Source of the DNA: Methylococcales bacterium
GTDB taxonomy: Bacteria; Pseudomonadota; Gammaproteobacteria; Methylococcales; Methylomonadaceae
Reading direction: 5' to 3'
Length of the DNA: 64,000 bases
NCBI GenBank assembly: GCA_028715725.1
Contig: JAQURG010000009.1
Coordinates: 1-64,000 of the forward strand
The translations under genes were made by a program, and so were the position numbers. Positions 52,740 through 62,592 of this stretch are shown here, one piece after another (the first letter of the stretch is position 1; every line of letters begins with the position of its first letter). Under the pieces are notes generated by a model. It had not been told where the DNA came from. It worked only from the letters and a program-made list of their open reading frames with translations, and did not search any database.

Positions 52740-53549
52740 CTATTTTAAATTTTCAGTATTTTTATCGGCAACCCCGGGGATGGCTGTTACGGGCCTTGAA
52801 AATTTTCCTTTCAGCGCATCGACGCCCCTCTGGGGCTTGGCGAAAGGGATCAAGTCAGTGCGCCTGGAGCGAAGCTGGTCGGTCGTAACATTCAGCCGTT
52901 GATTGCGCTGCTCGACCAAACCGGGTAACACCTCGCCGTTACGGTTAAAGGACCATTCCAGGCTGGGCTCGCCCAAGGGCATTTTATCGCCCGTTTTCCC
53001 AAAGGGCGAGGAATTCCAGACATGCCAGGTTTTCCCGTAACTGTTCATCTTGCCTTTCATCAGTTCATTTTCAGCTGCTTCGGGAATTCCGTGGGCAATA
53101 AGCTGGCCGGACAGAATCTCGAAATTATGCGGGTGCCAGTATGTTTTCTCCTGCTCGGGCAAGGATTCGAATAATGATTCCGAAATAATGTATTCAATGC
53201 CGACCAGGTTGGCCTGCCGTGTATTGCCGTCAAACAGCGCGCACTGGGCGAAGTCTTCATTGACCTGGTGGCAAAAATGGTGGGCCTCCATTTGATGGCT
53301 CGGGTCTTCCTTGGAAGCATGAAAGCCATCCAGGTAAATGTTCATCGATTCCAGTGGGGAGTTAGTTTGTAGCAGGGCGGCCCCTCCTTCAAGCACTTGG
53401 GTTTTTACGCTTTTTTCCTGGCCTTTTGGTTGCGCCGAAGGTTCCACAGCCGGCTCACAGGCTGCCAACAGAGCGGAAACTATCAGGATAAGGTTTGAGC
53501 ATGAGGCAGGATTCAAGGCGGTTTCAATCCGGTTAGACTTGATCATCAT
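52740..53549 (-). CDS. OBAP-family (DUF1264) exported protein
   Basis: A 269-residue protein of the oil-body-associated protein family (DUF1264). An N-terminal signal of lipoprotein type is suggested by LIVSALLAAC (Cys near 33). The family core includes DGFHASKEDPSHQMEAHHFCHQ, split as DGFHASKEDPSHQMEA and HHFCHQ, then QCALFDGNTRQANLVGIEYI, EKTYWHPHNFEI and WHVWNSS. The His-rich motif suggests metal binding. Function is not established in bacteria. It is the first gene of a three-gene minus-strand cluster, 48 bases upstream of DUF2892. Confidence 0.82.
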   Translation of the reverse strand: MMIKSNRIETALNPASCSNLILIVSALLAACEPAVEPSAQPKGQEKSVKTQVLEGGAALLQTNSPLESMNIYLDGFHASKEDPSHQMEAHHFCHQVNEDFAQCALFDGNTRQANLVGIEYIISESLFESLPEQEKTYWHPHNFEILSGQLIAHGIPEAAENELMKGKMNSYGKTWHVWNSSPFGKTGDKMPLGEPSLEWSFNRNGEVLPGLVEQRNQRLNVTTDQLRSRRTDLIPFAKPQRGVDALKGKFSRPVTAIPGVADKNTENLK

Positions 53550-54076
53550 GTTCTCCTGAAGAAGAAACAGAATTGTTAAAAAGAAGCCGTCAAGAAGCCG
53601 ACGAATTGTTAAATCCTTAAAATTACTGTAAATAATTAATCAGCCAACGTATGTACGCTAGAGCTCATAAGCACTAAATTGTTTCTTGAGCAGAGTTGCA
53701 GGGTATGGGGAAACATGAAGCCAATTTTTGACGGAAGAAACGTCAAGTAGAGCTTGATGAATGTGCCAGGTTTTAGCGGATTTTTTCGCTGACCGGCATG
53801 AGGATAGCCCGGCATTTGTCTGCCTATAAGCTATCCATGAAGATTCCAGCAGAGGTTGCAATGAAAAAGGCGCTGTAATGGAGATAAAACGAAGAATTAT
53901 TAGATTCAATTGTCAACCGCACGAGCTTAGGCGAGGCGAGCAATATTTTTGAGATGAAAGGATGGACATAATAAGTGCGCACTCAACGCAGATAATGTTG
54001 AGCTATTGAAGCTGGGCAAGCTGAAAGTTCAGTTGGTATGCATCGCGTACCCATTGGATATAAAAATGGTGCGCTT
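53550..54076. other. Intergenic region, possibly with a gene remnant
   Basis: About 530 bases with no supported gene. A minus-strand frame of 83 codons (53658-53909) ends with a sequence TWHIHQALLDVSSVKNWL that looks protein-like but that I cannot place in a family. It may be a remnant. No ribosome-binding site or partner is evident. Confidence 0.35.
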
Positions 54077-54418
54077 TTACCGATGAAAGCCGCCCCTATG
54101 ATGCCCACCATATCCGTGATTCCAGCTGTTTCCGAATCCTCTTCCATAGCCGCCATAGCCATAATGTCGTCCATAAAAAGGACTACGGTATCCATAATGT
54201 CGCCCATAAAAAGGATAACTGCCTCGATAGCCGCCATAATTCCTGTAACTGTAATTAAATCCAAAAAAAGGATAACCGTAGCTATAACTTCCGTAATAGT
54301 TGGGATATTGATAATAGTTATAGCCTGTATAGGGGGCAGAGTAGCTGCCTCCATAAGGATAATAAGTGGCGCAGGAAGCAGTCAACAGCAACAGCAGTAT
54401 TAAAAGTAATCTTCTCAT
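54077..54418 (-). CDS. Tyr/Gly-rich small lipoprotein
   Basis: A 113-residue predicted lipoprotein (lipobox TASC, Cys16). The mature region is very rich in Tyr, Gly, Ser and Phe and includes the internal repeat FYGRHYGYRSPFYGRHYGYGG (split as FYGRHYGYRSP and FYGRHYGYGG). There are no acidic clusters. The composition recalls structural, amyloid-like or surface glycine/tyrosine-rich proteins, but no family is recognised. The antisense frame on the plus strand is a shadow of the repeats. Confidence 0.65.
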   Translation of the reverse strand: MRRLLLILLLLLTASCATYYPYGGSYSAPYTGYNYYQYPNYYGSYSYGYPFFGFNYSYRNYGGYRGSYPFYGRHYGYRSPFYGRHYGYGGYGRGFGNSWNHGYGGHHRGGFHR

Positions 54419-54865
54419 AACTTAAGTTTTCCGGTTCTTGGCCGAAAGCCAATTCACTTAACATCTGCCAATTGCAGATAATCAAATACGGCAGCCTCTT
54501 TTAAATCACTTTTCGTGATAGCCCTTTATTACTGCCGAGCTCATCCGGTTTATGTTCTTTGGAGCAAGTGCCCATTAGTACCTTTATCGGGCTTTTCGTT
54601 CAACCTGAAATCAGGCTTCTCTCTCATATTGGATTACATGGGACTATTTATCTGTAAGGGGTCATTTTTGGTTAATTTTTAGCTCGTAGTTTATCTTGGC
54701 TATGTTGCCGGATTGATGTTCACCCATTATGCGGCCACTACGGACTAGCCCTCTGGGTCAATGCGAACCTGTTCCAGAATGCCGGGGCGATGAAAAATAA
54801 ATAGAGAACATTTCTAAAAATATATTGTCTTATCGGTCTTAGATGCTTCATAGGAGTAAACTACT
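54419..54865. other. Intergenic region
   Basis: About 450 bases between the divergent Tyr/Gly-rich lipoprotein and the PLD-like gene. I find no gene, hairpin or repeat that I can support. It should hold both promoters. Confidence 0.45.
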
Positions 54866-55846
54866 ATGTCATCAAATATTAATATTTTGAAATGGCTTTT
54901 CGCGCTGGTTCTGATTTTTGGCGGATTTACCGTTTACAAAATTTTTGGCGTCCTGGCGGCTGATCTTGAAGGTAAGGAATATGTGTGGGCGGTTAAGATT
55001 ATTTCCGAGTTTGGGTTATTTACATCGGTTGTCATTTCAGTCGGGTTTTTTCACCATTGGATAATTGCGACTGAAGAACGCAGAGAAACTGAGAAGATGT
55101 TTCATAGCGTACTGACAAAATATATCGATGGGACCGTTATAAATGCTAAAAAGCGGGGTTTTTTAGGAATAACCAATAAGGAACTGGATTTTTCTGAAAT
55201 CATACACGGTTTATATTCAGGCGATCAAGTTTACTGGCTAATTACCTTCGATCCCCGTTATAAACATCATTGCAGGGAATTCGAACATGCGATTAAAAAA
55301 GGCGTTCATTTCCGGATGCTTATTTTGAAAGATTGCCCGATTTCAGAACTGTGCGCACGCGAGATTATCGGCTATAGTGAAGAGGAGTTCAGAGGAGATA
55401 ACCGGTTGTTTTTGGCCTCGCTGCAAGATATAGCAGGACGAATTAACGAGCGGGATGAAGGTTCATTAGGCGTTTTTACCTATGACGCACTGCCAAATAT
55501 TCCATTGCTTATTATTCTTCGCCACAAAGCAAAAATAGTGGAAATTTATAACAGTTATTACTTGTCCGAGCCGGTGGGGAGAATGCCTTATTTACACTGG
55601 CAGTCTGAGCTCAAGGGCGATAACCTTTACTCCTTTGAGTCAGAAAAATGGAACATGCCGGACCTTTTCCTGGACTACTTTCAAAGGCGTTGGGCGGCAG
55701 AAAGAAGCAAACTGCAACAGGCCGATAAAGAGAAATCAGCCTATCAGGATTTTCTGTATGCGCCGGCTTCAGCCCGGAAAAAGTGCACCAGCCTCATTTG
55801 TGAATTAGAGCGGTTAAATAGTTCGACCAAGAAACCTTCAATTTAG
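54866..55846 (+). CDS. Membrane-anchored PLD-like domain protein
   Basis: A 326-residue protein with two N-terminal membrane segments (about 8-28 and 44-66, ending VGFFHHWIIA). A cytosolic region resembles a single PLD-like domain (IKKGVHFRMLILKDCP and later LLIILRHKAKIVEIYNSYY). The catalytic HxKxxxxD motif is not complete: only a HKAKIVEIYNS-like sequence is present, so catalysis is doubtful. Similar membrane-anchored PLD-like proteins occur as single genes with unknown function, some near defence genes. No operon partner is seen. Confidence 0.55.
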   Translation: MSSNINILKWLFALVLIFGGFTVYKIFGVLAADLEGKEYVWAVKIISEFGLFTSVVISVGFFHHWIIATEERRETEKMFHSVLTKYIDGTVINAKKRGFLGITNKELDFSEIIHGLYSGDQVYWLITFDPRYKHHCREFEHAIKKGVHFRMLILKDCPISELCAREIIGYSEEEFRGDNRLFLASLQDIAGRINERDEGSLGVFTYDALPNIPLLIILRHKAKIVEIYNSYYLSEPVGRMPYLHWQSELKGDNLYSFESEKWNMPDLFLDYFQRRWAAERSKLQQADKEKSAYQDFLYAPASARKKCTSLICELERLNSSTKKPSI

Positions 55847-56128
55847 CCCGACAAAAAGTACAAGCATTTTACATCCTGTAGTTTTCAATTCTTTTGTCCA
55901 TCTAAAACCGCCTGTTCAAGGTAATAAGCAGATTTCCCAGGGATCGGTTATATTCAGATTATGAGTATTCTCATTGGAGGCTGGCGGGAATCAACCTTCA
56001 TCTTCTGCGGTCAACCGAATGACCTGGAGTTTTATAATCCCAGCATGAAATAGCTGAGTAATATCAACCATATTGATTTGCTTCAGGATACAATAATCTA
56101 TCTGCTTTTATCACACAGGATTCAGCTA
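55847..56128. other. Intergenic region before sdaA
   Basis: About 280 bases without a supportable gene. It should hold the sdaA promoter. Confidence 0.4.
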
Positions 56129-57508
56129 ATGGCTATCAGTGTATTTGAAATCTTTAAAATAGGTATTGGCCCATCCAGTTCTCATACCGTAGGGCCGATG
56201 CGCGCTGCGATGGAATTCGCCGTTAATCTGGAAAAATCCGGGCTCATCGGCAAAATTGACCGCATAACCATTGAATTATTCGGTTCTTTAGGCGCTACAG
56301 GTAAAGGACACGGTACGGATAAAGCGATTATGCTGGGACTCGAAGGCGAGTCCCCGGATTTAATTGATCCTTCTATGATACCCGATAGACTCGACACTAT
56401 CAGACAAACCGGACAGATTAGCCTGTTAAGACGGTGGCCTGTCCGATTCGAAGAAAAAGCACACTTGCTGTTCCATCGCAAGGTTCTGCCTTATCATTCA
56501 AACGGCATGCGCTTTACCGTTTTCGGTAGCTCAGCAACCGAGTTGCTGCAAAAGGATTATTACTCAGTCGGCGGCGGCTTTGTCGTAACGGGAAACACGG
56601 CGGCGGCAGATCGTTTGACGGATGACGATACCTGTTTACCGTATCCGTTTAAATCCGCAGAAGCATTGCTAAAACTCTGCGCCGCACATAACAAGCCCAT
56701 CAGCGCCTTGATGCTGAACAATGAAAAGGCCTGGCTCGGTGAACAGAATGTCCGGAAAAACCTGCTCAATATCTGGCAAGTTATGCAGGCTTGCGTCGAA
56801 AGGGGAATGCATCAGGAAGGCACATTACCGGGCGGCATGAAAATTAAACGCCGGGCTGCAAACCTTTACCAGCAGTTGACCGGCGCCGTTCCACGGCAAA
56901 CGCCGGGAGTTCCGGTAGGCACGCTGGACTGGGTCAACCTGTTTGCGCTGGCTGTCAGCGAGGAAAATGCTGCAGGCGGCAGAGTCGTGACCGCGCCAAC
57001 CAATGGCGCAGCAGGCATCATACCGGCGGTTTTGCATTACTATTGGCGATTCTGTGAAGGCGCAAATGAAGACGGCGTTATCAGGTTTTTATTGACGGCC
57101 GCTGCGATTGCTATTTTGTACAAAGAAAACGCTTCGCTTTCCGGCGCAGAAGTCGGCTGTCAGGGCGAAATCGGCGTAGCCTGTTCGATGGCGGCCGGTG
57201 CTTTGGCGGAAGTTTCGGGCGGCACGCCGCAACAAGTCGAAAATGCCGCCGAAATCGGCATGGAGCATAATCTGGGCCTGACCTGTGATCCGGTGGGCGG
57301 CCTGGTTCAGGTGCCTTGCATCGAGCGCAACGCCATGGGTTCGGTAAAGGCGATTAACGCCGCGCGTATCGCCTTGCGCGGCGATGGAACGCATTTTGTA
57401 TCGCTGGATAAAGTCATCAAAACCATGCGCGAAACGGGCGCCGATATGAAAACCAAATACAAGGAAACCTCGCGCGGCGGTCTCGCGGTTAATTTGATCG
57501 AATGTTGA
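56129..57508 (+). CDS. sdaA: L-serine ammonia-lyase (serine deaminase)
   Basis: A 459-residue iron-sulfur L-serine dehydratase that converts L-serine to pyruvate and ammonia. The start is the ATG at 56129, giving [23 protein letters not shown], the standard N-terminus; the open frame extends 17 codons further upstream. The [4Fe-4S] cluster cysteines are represented in [15 protein letters not shown] and [14 protein letters not shown]. The C-terminal domain is single-chain, not split as in some Gram-positives. It is monocistronic as far as visible. Confidence 0.94.
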   Translation: MAISVFEIFKIGIGPSSSHTVGPMRAAMEFAVNLEKSGLIGKIDRITIELFGSLGATGKGHGTDKAIMLGLEGESPDLIDPSMIPDRLDTIRQTGQISLLRRWPVRFEEKAHLLFHRKVLPYHSNGMRFTVFGSSATELLQKDYYSVGGGFVVTGNTAAADRLTDDDTCLPYPFKSAEALLKLCAAHNKPISALMLNNEKAWLGEQNVRKNLLNIWQVMQACVERGMHQEGTLPGGMKIKRRAANLYQQLTGAVPRQTPGVPVGTLDWVNLFALAVSEENAAGGRVVTAPTNGAAGIIPAVLHYYWRFCEGANEDGVIRFLLTAAAIAILYKENASLSGAEVGCQGEIGVACSMAAGALAEVSGGTPQQVENAAEIGMEHNLGLTCDPVGGLVQVPCIERNAMGSVKAINAARIALRGDGTHFVSLDKVIKTMRETGADMKTKYKETSRGGLAVNLIEC

Positions 57509-57860
57509 TGTTTCTTTGTCAGTGTAATGTAACCTGTCATTCCTGCCGGAATGCGAGTATACAATACTATAGACGGTAAGCTTAACCACATCCGTGGTAT
57601 CTGGATATTGAATTCTCCCGCATACCCTGTTTCTTCATGTGAGCTGTTGCTATAACACGGTTAAAACATAAATGTTGTGAGTGGGTTTCGGATTAGCTAT
57701 ATTAAACCCTTGGCCGTTATGTTACAAAAGCACTTATCTTTGGGATTGGCGAAATGTTGAGGTTAACTAGAGTACTATGGTCCCAAGAGAATGATTCGTC
57801 CGTGAGGGCATGAAAGCTTGTGCCCACCTATAGGCTATTTTGTTTATAAGGAAAGATGTT
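57509..57860. other. Intergenic region before the DUF262-HEPN pair
   Basis: About 350 bases without a gene. A small hairpin, GGGCA(57807-57811)/TGCCC(57821-57825), precedes the DUF262 gene by about 35 bases. Base composition shifts toward AT at the start of the pair. Confidence 0.4.
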
Positions 57861-59060
57861 GTGGCATTTGAAGAAAACGATTTTAAGGAAGATGAATATC
57901 AAATAGAAAATGAAGATGATATTGGTAATTTAGATCAAAATTTGTTTTCAGCTGCCGTTGTCAGCGGAAATGACTGGACAACAGAAACGATAATAAATCA
58001 GATAAACAAAGGAAACATACAGCTTAATCCAGATTTTCAAAGAAGGGATGCTTGGGATAAGAGCCGTAAAAGCCGTTTTATCGAATCTCTAATTCTTGGC
58101 CTACCAGTACCACAGATCGTTTTGGCGGAGTCAAAAGAACGAAGAGGGGCATATATTGTTTTAGATGGAAAGCAGCGGTTATTAAGTATTCGGCAGTTTT
58201 CTGCGACTGCTGATGACAAGGTCTATGAGCAGCTTAAACTATCTAAACTTGATATTAGAAAAGATCTTAATGGAAAAAGTCTTGAATCGCTAAAAATTGA
58301 TTTAATTTTATTTGATGACTTGTCAGCATTTGAAAATCAGCCAATAAGAACTGTTGTAATTAAAAATTGGCCCAATGAAGCTTTTCTATATCATGTTTTT
58401 CTTAGATTAAATACTGGTAGTGTACCGTTGTCTCCTCAAGAGCTTAGGCAAGCATTACATCCAGGAAAATTTGTATCTTTTTTAGATAAATCTTCATCTG
58501 AAAGTATTGCTCTTCAAGAAATTTTAAAATTGAAAAAACCTGACTTTAGGATGCGCGATGCAGAACTTTTACTTAGGTATTATTCTTTTAAGAACTTTCT
58601 GGATGACTATTTTGGAACATTGAAAAACTTTCTTGATAACTGTTGCTCACATTTTAATGATACATGGGATATTAACCAGGAAAAAATAGAAGAACAACTA
58701 AAGTCATTTGAACTTGCACATCAATCCATTAAGTCTGTTTTTAACAAAAATTCTTATCGGAAGTGGACAGGTTCTTCATATGAAAATCGGTTTAATCGCT
58801 CAGTGTTTGACATATTAATTCTTTCTTTTTCGGATGAAGCCACCCGGGAATCATGTCGCGGTAAAGAGCAAGAAGTAGAAAAGGCATTTAAATATTTATG
58901 CGGGGAAGATAGGGCGTTTATTACTTCTCTTGAAACGACTACTAAAAGTATTCGTGCTACAGACAAACGAATATCGACTTGGAATAGTAAATTGAATGAA
59001 GTGCTTGGAATAAACCTGTATGTACCAAACTTAATTAACCGGTGGCCTTCTCAACCTTAA
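57861..59060 (+). CDS. DUF262 domain protein (ParB/GmrS-like nuclease-type)
   Basis: A protein of about 399 residues with an N-terminal DUF262 domain. Conserved motifs are QLNPDFQRRDAWDKSRKSRF (the NPxxQR region) and IVLDGKQRLLSIRQF, which corresponds to the ParB-like DGQQR nucleotide- and metal-binding motif with Lys for Gln. The C-terminal 200 residues are helical and charged with no recognised domain. I choose the GTG at 57861 (8 bases after AAGGAA) over the TTG at 57840. DUF262 proteins include GmrS and BrxU-type restriction factors. It is followed after 4 bases by a HEPN gene, forming an AT-rich pair. Confidence 0.82.
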   Translation: MAFEENDFKEDEYQIENEDDIGNLDQNLFSAAVVSGNDWTTETIINQINKGNIQLNPDFQRRDAWDKSRKSRFIESLILGLPVPQIVLAESKERRGAYIVLDGKQRLLSIRQFSATADDKVYEQLKLSKLDIRKDLNGKSLESLKIDLILFDDLSAFENQPIRTVVIKNWPNEAFLYHVFLRLNTGSVPLSPQELRQALHPGKFVSFLDKSSSESIALQEILKLKKPDFRMRDAELLLRYYSFKNFLDDYFGTLKNFLDNCCSHFNDTWDINQEKIEEQLKSFELAHQSIKSVFNKNSYRKWTGSSYENRFNRSVFDILILSFSDEATRESCRGKEQEVEKAFKYLCGEDRAFITSLETTTKSIRATDKRISTWNSKLNEVLGINLYVPNLINRWPSQP

Positions 59061-59064
59061 TCAT

Positions 59065-59715
59065 ATGACGGTGTCAGATAGATTTAAAGAACTTCGTTCA
59101 AGACTAGGCGAGCTCCGGAGGCACATGCTACCAAGCACATTCTCACCTACTGGTAACTATAAAGATCGAGAGCTGGATAGAGCTCGAGGCTATAGACTGC
59201 TCGTACACGCAGAAATTGAATCATATCTTGAAGATATTTCCAAAGATACAGTCACTAAAGCGATTAGCAAATGGAAAAATAATAAAACCCCATCCAGTTT
59301 ATTAATTGCATTTCTTGCTTCATATCACTCAAGTTGGAGTGTTAATAATGAAATGACGAAAAATGAAATTATTGATATTGCCAAATCAAGAAACAATATT
59401 AAAGATTCAGTCGAAGAAGTTATTAATTTAGCACAAACCCAATTTATAAAAAGAGTAAAAGCAAATAACGGTATAAAAGAAAAAAATTTCAAAACTCTAA
59501 TTTTGCCGATCGGAATTGATTTATGTGATTTAGATGCTACATGGATTACAAATCTTGATAACTTCGGAGGGTTAAGAGGAGAAGTAGCACACAATACAAA
59601 ACGCGCGACCAGCCAAATTAATCCGCAGGATGAGTATATCTTAGTCAAATCGCTACTCGCTGGACTTGAACAATTAGACCGAAAAATTAGTTCGATTCAA
59701 CGACAGTTTGCCTAA
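59065..59715 (+). CDS. HEPN-domain protein (RiboL-PSP / MAE-type)
   Basis: A 216-residue helical protein with the HEPN RNase motif R-x4-H at residues 171-176 (NFGGLRGEVAHNTKR). The first helices contain the expected conserved acidic-aromatic segment LLVHAEIESYLEDIS. The family includes RiboL-PSP-HEPN and MAE_28990-type proteins, often found next to DUF262 genes. Catalytic Arg and His are present, so it may be an RNase toxin or effector. There is no membrane segment. It starts 4 bases after the DUF262 stop. Confidence 0.78.
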   Translation: MTVSDRFKELRSRLGELRRHMLPSTFSPTGNYKDRELDRARGYRLLVHAEIESYLEDISKDTVTKAISKWKNNKTPSSLLIAFLASYHSSWSVNNEMTKNEIIDIAKSRNNIKDSVEEVINLAQTQFIKRVKANNGIKEKNFKTLILPIGIDLCDLDATWITNLDNFGGLRGEVAHNTKRATSQINPQDEYILVKSLLAGLEQLDRKISSIQRQFA

Positions 59716-59913
59716 CAAAAAGCCAAAGGTATAAATGCTGCAAAGTGACTTGGAGGCATGAACTTTAATACCCTATGGCAGGCCAGGTATTATAGATATT
59801 ACTGCATCGGTCATGACTGTGTTTACGGTTAATGGCATAAATACGACGTTATTCACTGCTGAAGATTGTCGAATTTTTCCAGCTTAATCTTCATTTTATT
59901 TGAGGAACACATC

Positions 59914-60261
59914 ATGCCTTTCTTGAAACTCAGCACCAATGTTGCTATCGATCAAAGCCAATCCGAGCAACTGCTCAGCGAACTTTCACGATTACTTGCC
60001 AAAGAGACCGGCAAACCGGAACGCTATGTGATGGTGGAACTGGCCGGCGGCAAAGCCATGCTATTCAATGGCAGCAATCAGCCGCTGGCTTATCTGGAGT
60101 GTAAAAGCATCGGCTTAGGAGCTGCGCAAGCGAAGGCTCTATCCGCATCGATGAGCAAATTATTGACGGGTGCTTTGCCGTTGACAGCCGAGCGTATTTA
60201 TATTGAATTCAGCAATTGCCCGGCTGAGTTCTGGGGATGGAACGGCTCTACTTTTGGCTGA
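59914..60261 (+). CDS. MIF/phenylpyruvate tautomerase-like protein
   Basis: A 115-residue protein of the macrophage-migration-inhibitory-factor family. The start MPFLKLSTNV gives the catalytic N-terminal proline (Pro2, exposed after Met removal). The family pattern includes GKPERYVMVELAGGKAMLF, split as GKPERYVMV and ELAGGKAMLF, and the C-terminal AERIYIEFSNCPAEFWGW. GAGG precedes the ATG by about 8 bases. The open frame extends 16 codons further upstream without family support. The bacterial function is unclear. Confidence 0.87.
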   Translation: MPFLKLSTNVAIDQSQSEQLLSELSRLLAKETGKPERYVMVELAGGKAMLFNGSNQPLAYLECKSIGLGAAQAKALSASMSKLLTGALPLTAERIYIEFSNCPAEFWGWNGSTFG

Positions 60262-60513
60262 CTTGAAGCGGGCTCTAATCGAGACAGGCTTGTTCATGGT
60301 CATTATTTCATTAACCCTGTTAATGGATACGCCTGAAACATGAAGTGCGCCTTTTTACTTCTTTAACCGATCTGATTGGGAGTTATCTTCAGCCAAAGCG
60401 CAACACTTACGGAATAACGTCATTTCGGCATGGACTGCCGAAATCCGGAAGCTATGGAAGCTTTTTGAGAGCCTGGATACCGGCAATCCTTGAATGCGGA
60501 TAATTGAAGTGTC

Positions 60514-61104
60514 TCACCTCTCCAAAAAGTTTCTAAGTAAATCGTGCCCATGTTCCGTCAAAATTGATTCTGGATGGAACTGTACGCCTTCAATATCAAG
60601 CTGTTTGTGGCGCACGCCCATGATTTCATCGATATTACCCTCGGCATCCTGAGTCCAGGCCGTTACTTCCAGGCAATCGGGCAGGGTAGCCTGTTCGATA
60701 ACCAGGGAGTGATAACGGGTGGCTGTGAAGGGATTATTCAGCCCTTTGAAAACGCCGATATTGCGATGATAAACAGGTGAGGTTTTACCGTGCATAATGC
60801 TTTTAGCATGGATGATATTTCCGCCAAATGCATAGCCTATGCTTTGATGACCAAGGCAAACTCCCAGGACTGGATATTTTCCTGAAAGCTTTAAAATGGC
60901 TTCAACGGATACGCCGGCTTCTTTAGGCGTGCAAGGACCTGGCGAAATGACTATTTTATCCGGGGCCTGCTTTTCGATATCCTCGACCGTCACCTGATCA
61001 TTGCGCACGACAGTCACATCCGCGCCCAATTCGCCCAGATATTGCACAAGGTTATAAGTAAAAGAGTCGTAGTTATCGACCATGACTACTTTTACGGCGC
61101 TCAT
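60514..61104 (-). CDS. trpG: Anthranilate synthase glutamine amidotransferase subunit TrpG
   Basis: A 196-residue class I glutamine amidotransferase that supplies ammonia to TrpE in the first step of tryptophan synthesis. The triad Cys lies in [15 protein letters not shown], and the His and Glu in [28 protein letters not shown] at the N-terminus is the TrpG/PabA signature. In many bacteria the same protein also serves folate synthesis as PabA. Its ATG overlaps the TrpE stop by 4 bases. Confidence 0.95.
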   Translation of the reverse strand: MSAVKVVMVDNYDSFTYNLVQYLGELGADVTVVRNDQVTVEDIEKQAPDKIVISPGPCTPKEAGVSVEAILKLSGKYPVLGVCLGHQSIGYAFGGNIIHAKSIMHGKTSPVYHRNIGVFKGLNNPFTATRYHSLVIEQATLPDCLEVTAWTQDAEGNIDEIMGVRHKQLDIEGVQFHPESILTEHGHDLLRNFLER

Positions 61105-62588
61105 GCCTGTTCTCCTTCCAGGCCTGCTTCAGCCATACTGACTGCACGGAAGATGGCGCGGCCTTTATTCATGGTTTCATCCCATTCATTTCCGGGCACG
61201 GAATCATAAACGATGCCGGCGCCCGCTTGTATATGTAAAATATTGTTTTTAATGACAGCTGTCCTGATTGCAATGGCGGTATCCAGGTTGCCCGACCAAG
61301 CTATATAACCGACTGCGCCGGCATAAACGCCGCGTTTGACAGGTTCCAGTTCATCAATAATTTCCATGGCGCGTATTTTGGGCGCGCCGCTAACCGTTCC
61401 GGCAGGGAAGGTCGCCGCCAGCACATCAAAGGCATTTTTACCCTGCTGTAGCGTTCCGGTAACATTGGAGACGATGTGCATGACATGGGAATAGCGTTCG
61501 ACGATCATTTTATCGGTCAGTTGCACGCTGCCGATTTCTGCAACGCGTCCGGCATCATTGCGGCCCAGATCAATCAGCATCAAGTGCTCCGCCAGTTCTT
61601 TCGGGTCTGCCAACAAGTCATGTTCCAGGGCAATATCCTGTTCAGGCGTTGCCCCACGCCGGCGTGTTCCGGCAATCGGACGCACAGTCACCGTATTATC
61701 TTCCAGCCTGACTAGTATTTCCGGCGACGAGCCGACGATATGAAAATCGTCCAGATTCAGATAGAACATATAAGGCGAAGGATTCAGGCAACGCAAGGCG
61801 CGGTATAAATTCAGCGGCGACGCGGTATAAGGAATAGACAGTCGCTGCGATAATACTACCTGCATGATATCGCCGTCGGTGATGTAGTCCTTGGCTTTCA
61901 GTACGGCATCTTCAAAGCCCTGTTGGGTAAAGCCCGAGACAAAATCAGCTTCTTCTATCTTGCAGGGCTTGGCATGTTTTTCGGGCACGGCTTGCATTTC
62001 ACGCAGCTTGACAGCCAGCTCGGACACTCGCGCCACGGCACGATGATAAGCATCGGCTTCTTCCGGATTAGCGTGGGTCAGCAACAATACCTTGCCGGAC
62101 AAATTATCAAACACCAGTATTTCTTCCGACACCATCAGCAAGATGTCAGGAGTCCCTAAAGGGTCCGGCTTTTCAGTTCGCCGTAGACGCGGCTCAATAT
62201 AAGAAATCGTTTCATAGCCGAAATAGCCGACCAGGCCGCCGTTAAAACGCGGTAATTCGGCAATATCCGGTACTTTATAACGTTGTTTGAACTGTTCGAT
62301 CCAGTCCAGCGGATTGTCGTGCGTGACTGACTCCAGCAGTTCACCATTTTGTTCCAGACGAATTTGGTTGCCGCTGATTTTAACAATTGTTTTACAGGGC
62401 AACCCGATGATCGAATAACGACCCCATTGCTCACCGCCGTGAACAGATTCAAATAAATAGGAATACGCGCCATCAGCCAGTTTCAAATAAGCGCTTAATG
62501 GTGTATCCAGATCAGCCAAGACTTCACGGCTAACCGGGATACGGTTGTAGCCTTGTTGGGCATAGTGATTAAATTGTTCAGGGGTCAT
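61101..62588 (-). CDS. trpE: Anthranilate synthase component I TrpE
   Basis: A 495-residue chorismate-utilising enzyme that makes anthranilate. The regulatory N-terminal region has [19 protein letters not shown], related to the LLES feedback-inhibition motif. The catalytic core carries [27 protein letters not shown] (split here as [12 protein letters not shown] and [11 protein letters not shown]), [11 protein letters not shown] and [11 protein letters not shown]. The start is the ATG at 62588, which lies 4 bases downstream of the vapC stop codon. trpE overlaps trpG by 4 bases. No classical trp leader peptide with Trp codons is visible upstream because the VapBC cassette occupies this space. 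Confidence 0.95.
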   Translation of the reverse strand: MTPEQFNHYAQQGYNRIPVSREVLADLDTPLSAYLKLADGAYSYLFESVHGGEQWGRYSIIGLPCKTIVKISGNQIRLEQNGELLESVTHDNPLDWIEQFKQRYKVPDIAELPRFNGGLVGYFGYETISYIEPRLRRTEKPDPLGTPDILLMVSEEILVFDNLSGKVLLLTHANPEEADAYHRAVARVSELAVKLREMQAVPEKHAKPCKIEEADFVSGFTQQGFEDAVLKAKDYITDGDIMQVVLSQRLSIPYTASPLNLYRALRCLNPSPYMFYLNLDDFHIVGSSPEILVRLEDNTVTVRPIAGTRRRGATPEQDIALEHDLLADPKELAEHLMLIDLGRNDAGRVAEIGSVQLTDKMIVERYSHVMHIVSNVTGTLQQGKNAFDVLAATFPAGTVSGAPKIRAMEIIDELEPVKRGVYAGAVGYIAWSGNLDTAIAIRTAVIKNNILHIQAGAGIVYDSVPGNEWDETMNKGRAIFRAVSMAEAGLEGEQA

Positions 62589-62592
62589 GGTG

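Noticed and set aside
53658-53909. 83-codon minus-strand ORF
   Set aside because: Protein-like in places but unplaced, with no start signal. It is mentioned only as possible remnant in the intergenic entry.
54038-54403. Plus-strand ORF opposite the Tyr/Gly-rich lipoprotein
   Set aside because: It is a low-complexity shadow of the repetitive lipoprotein gene, which has a lipobox and a sensible composition.
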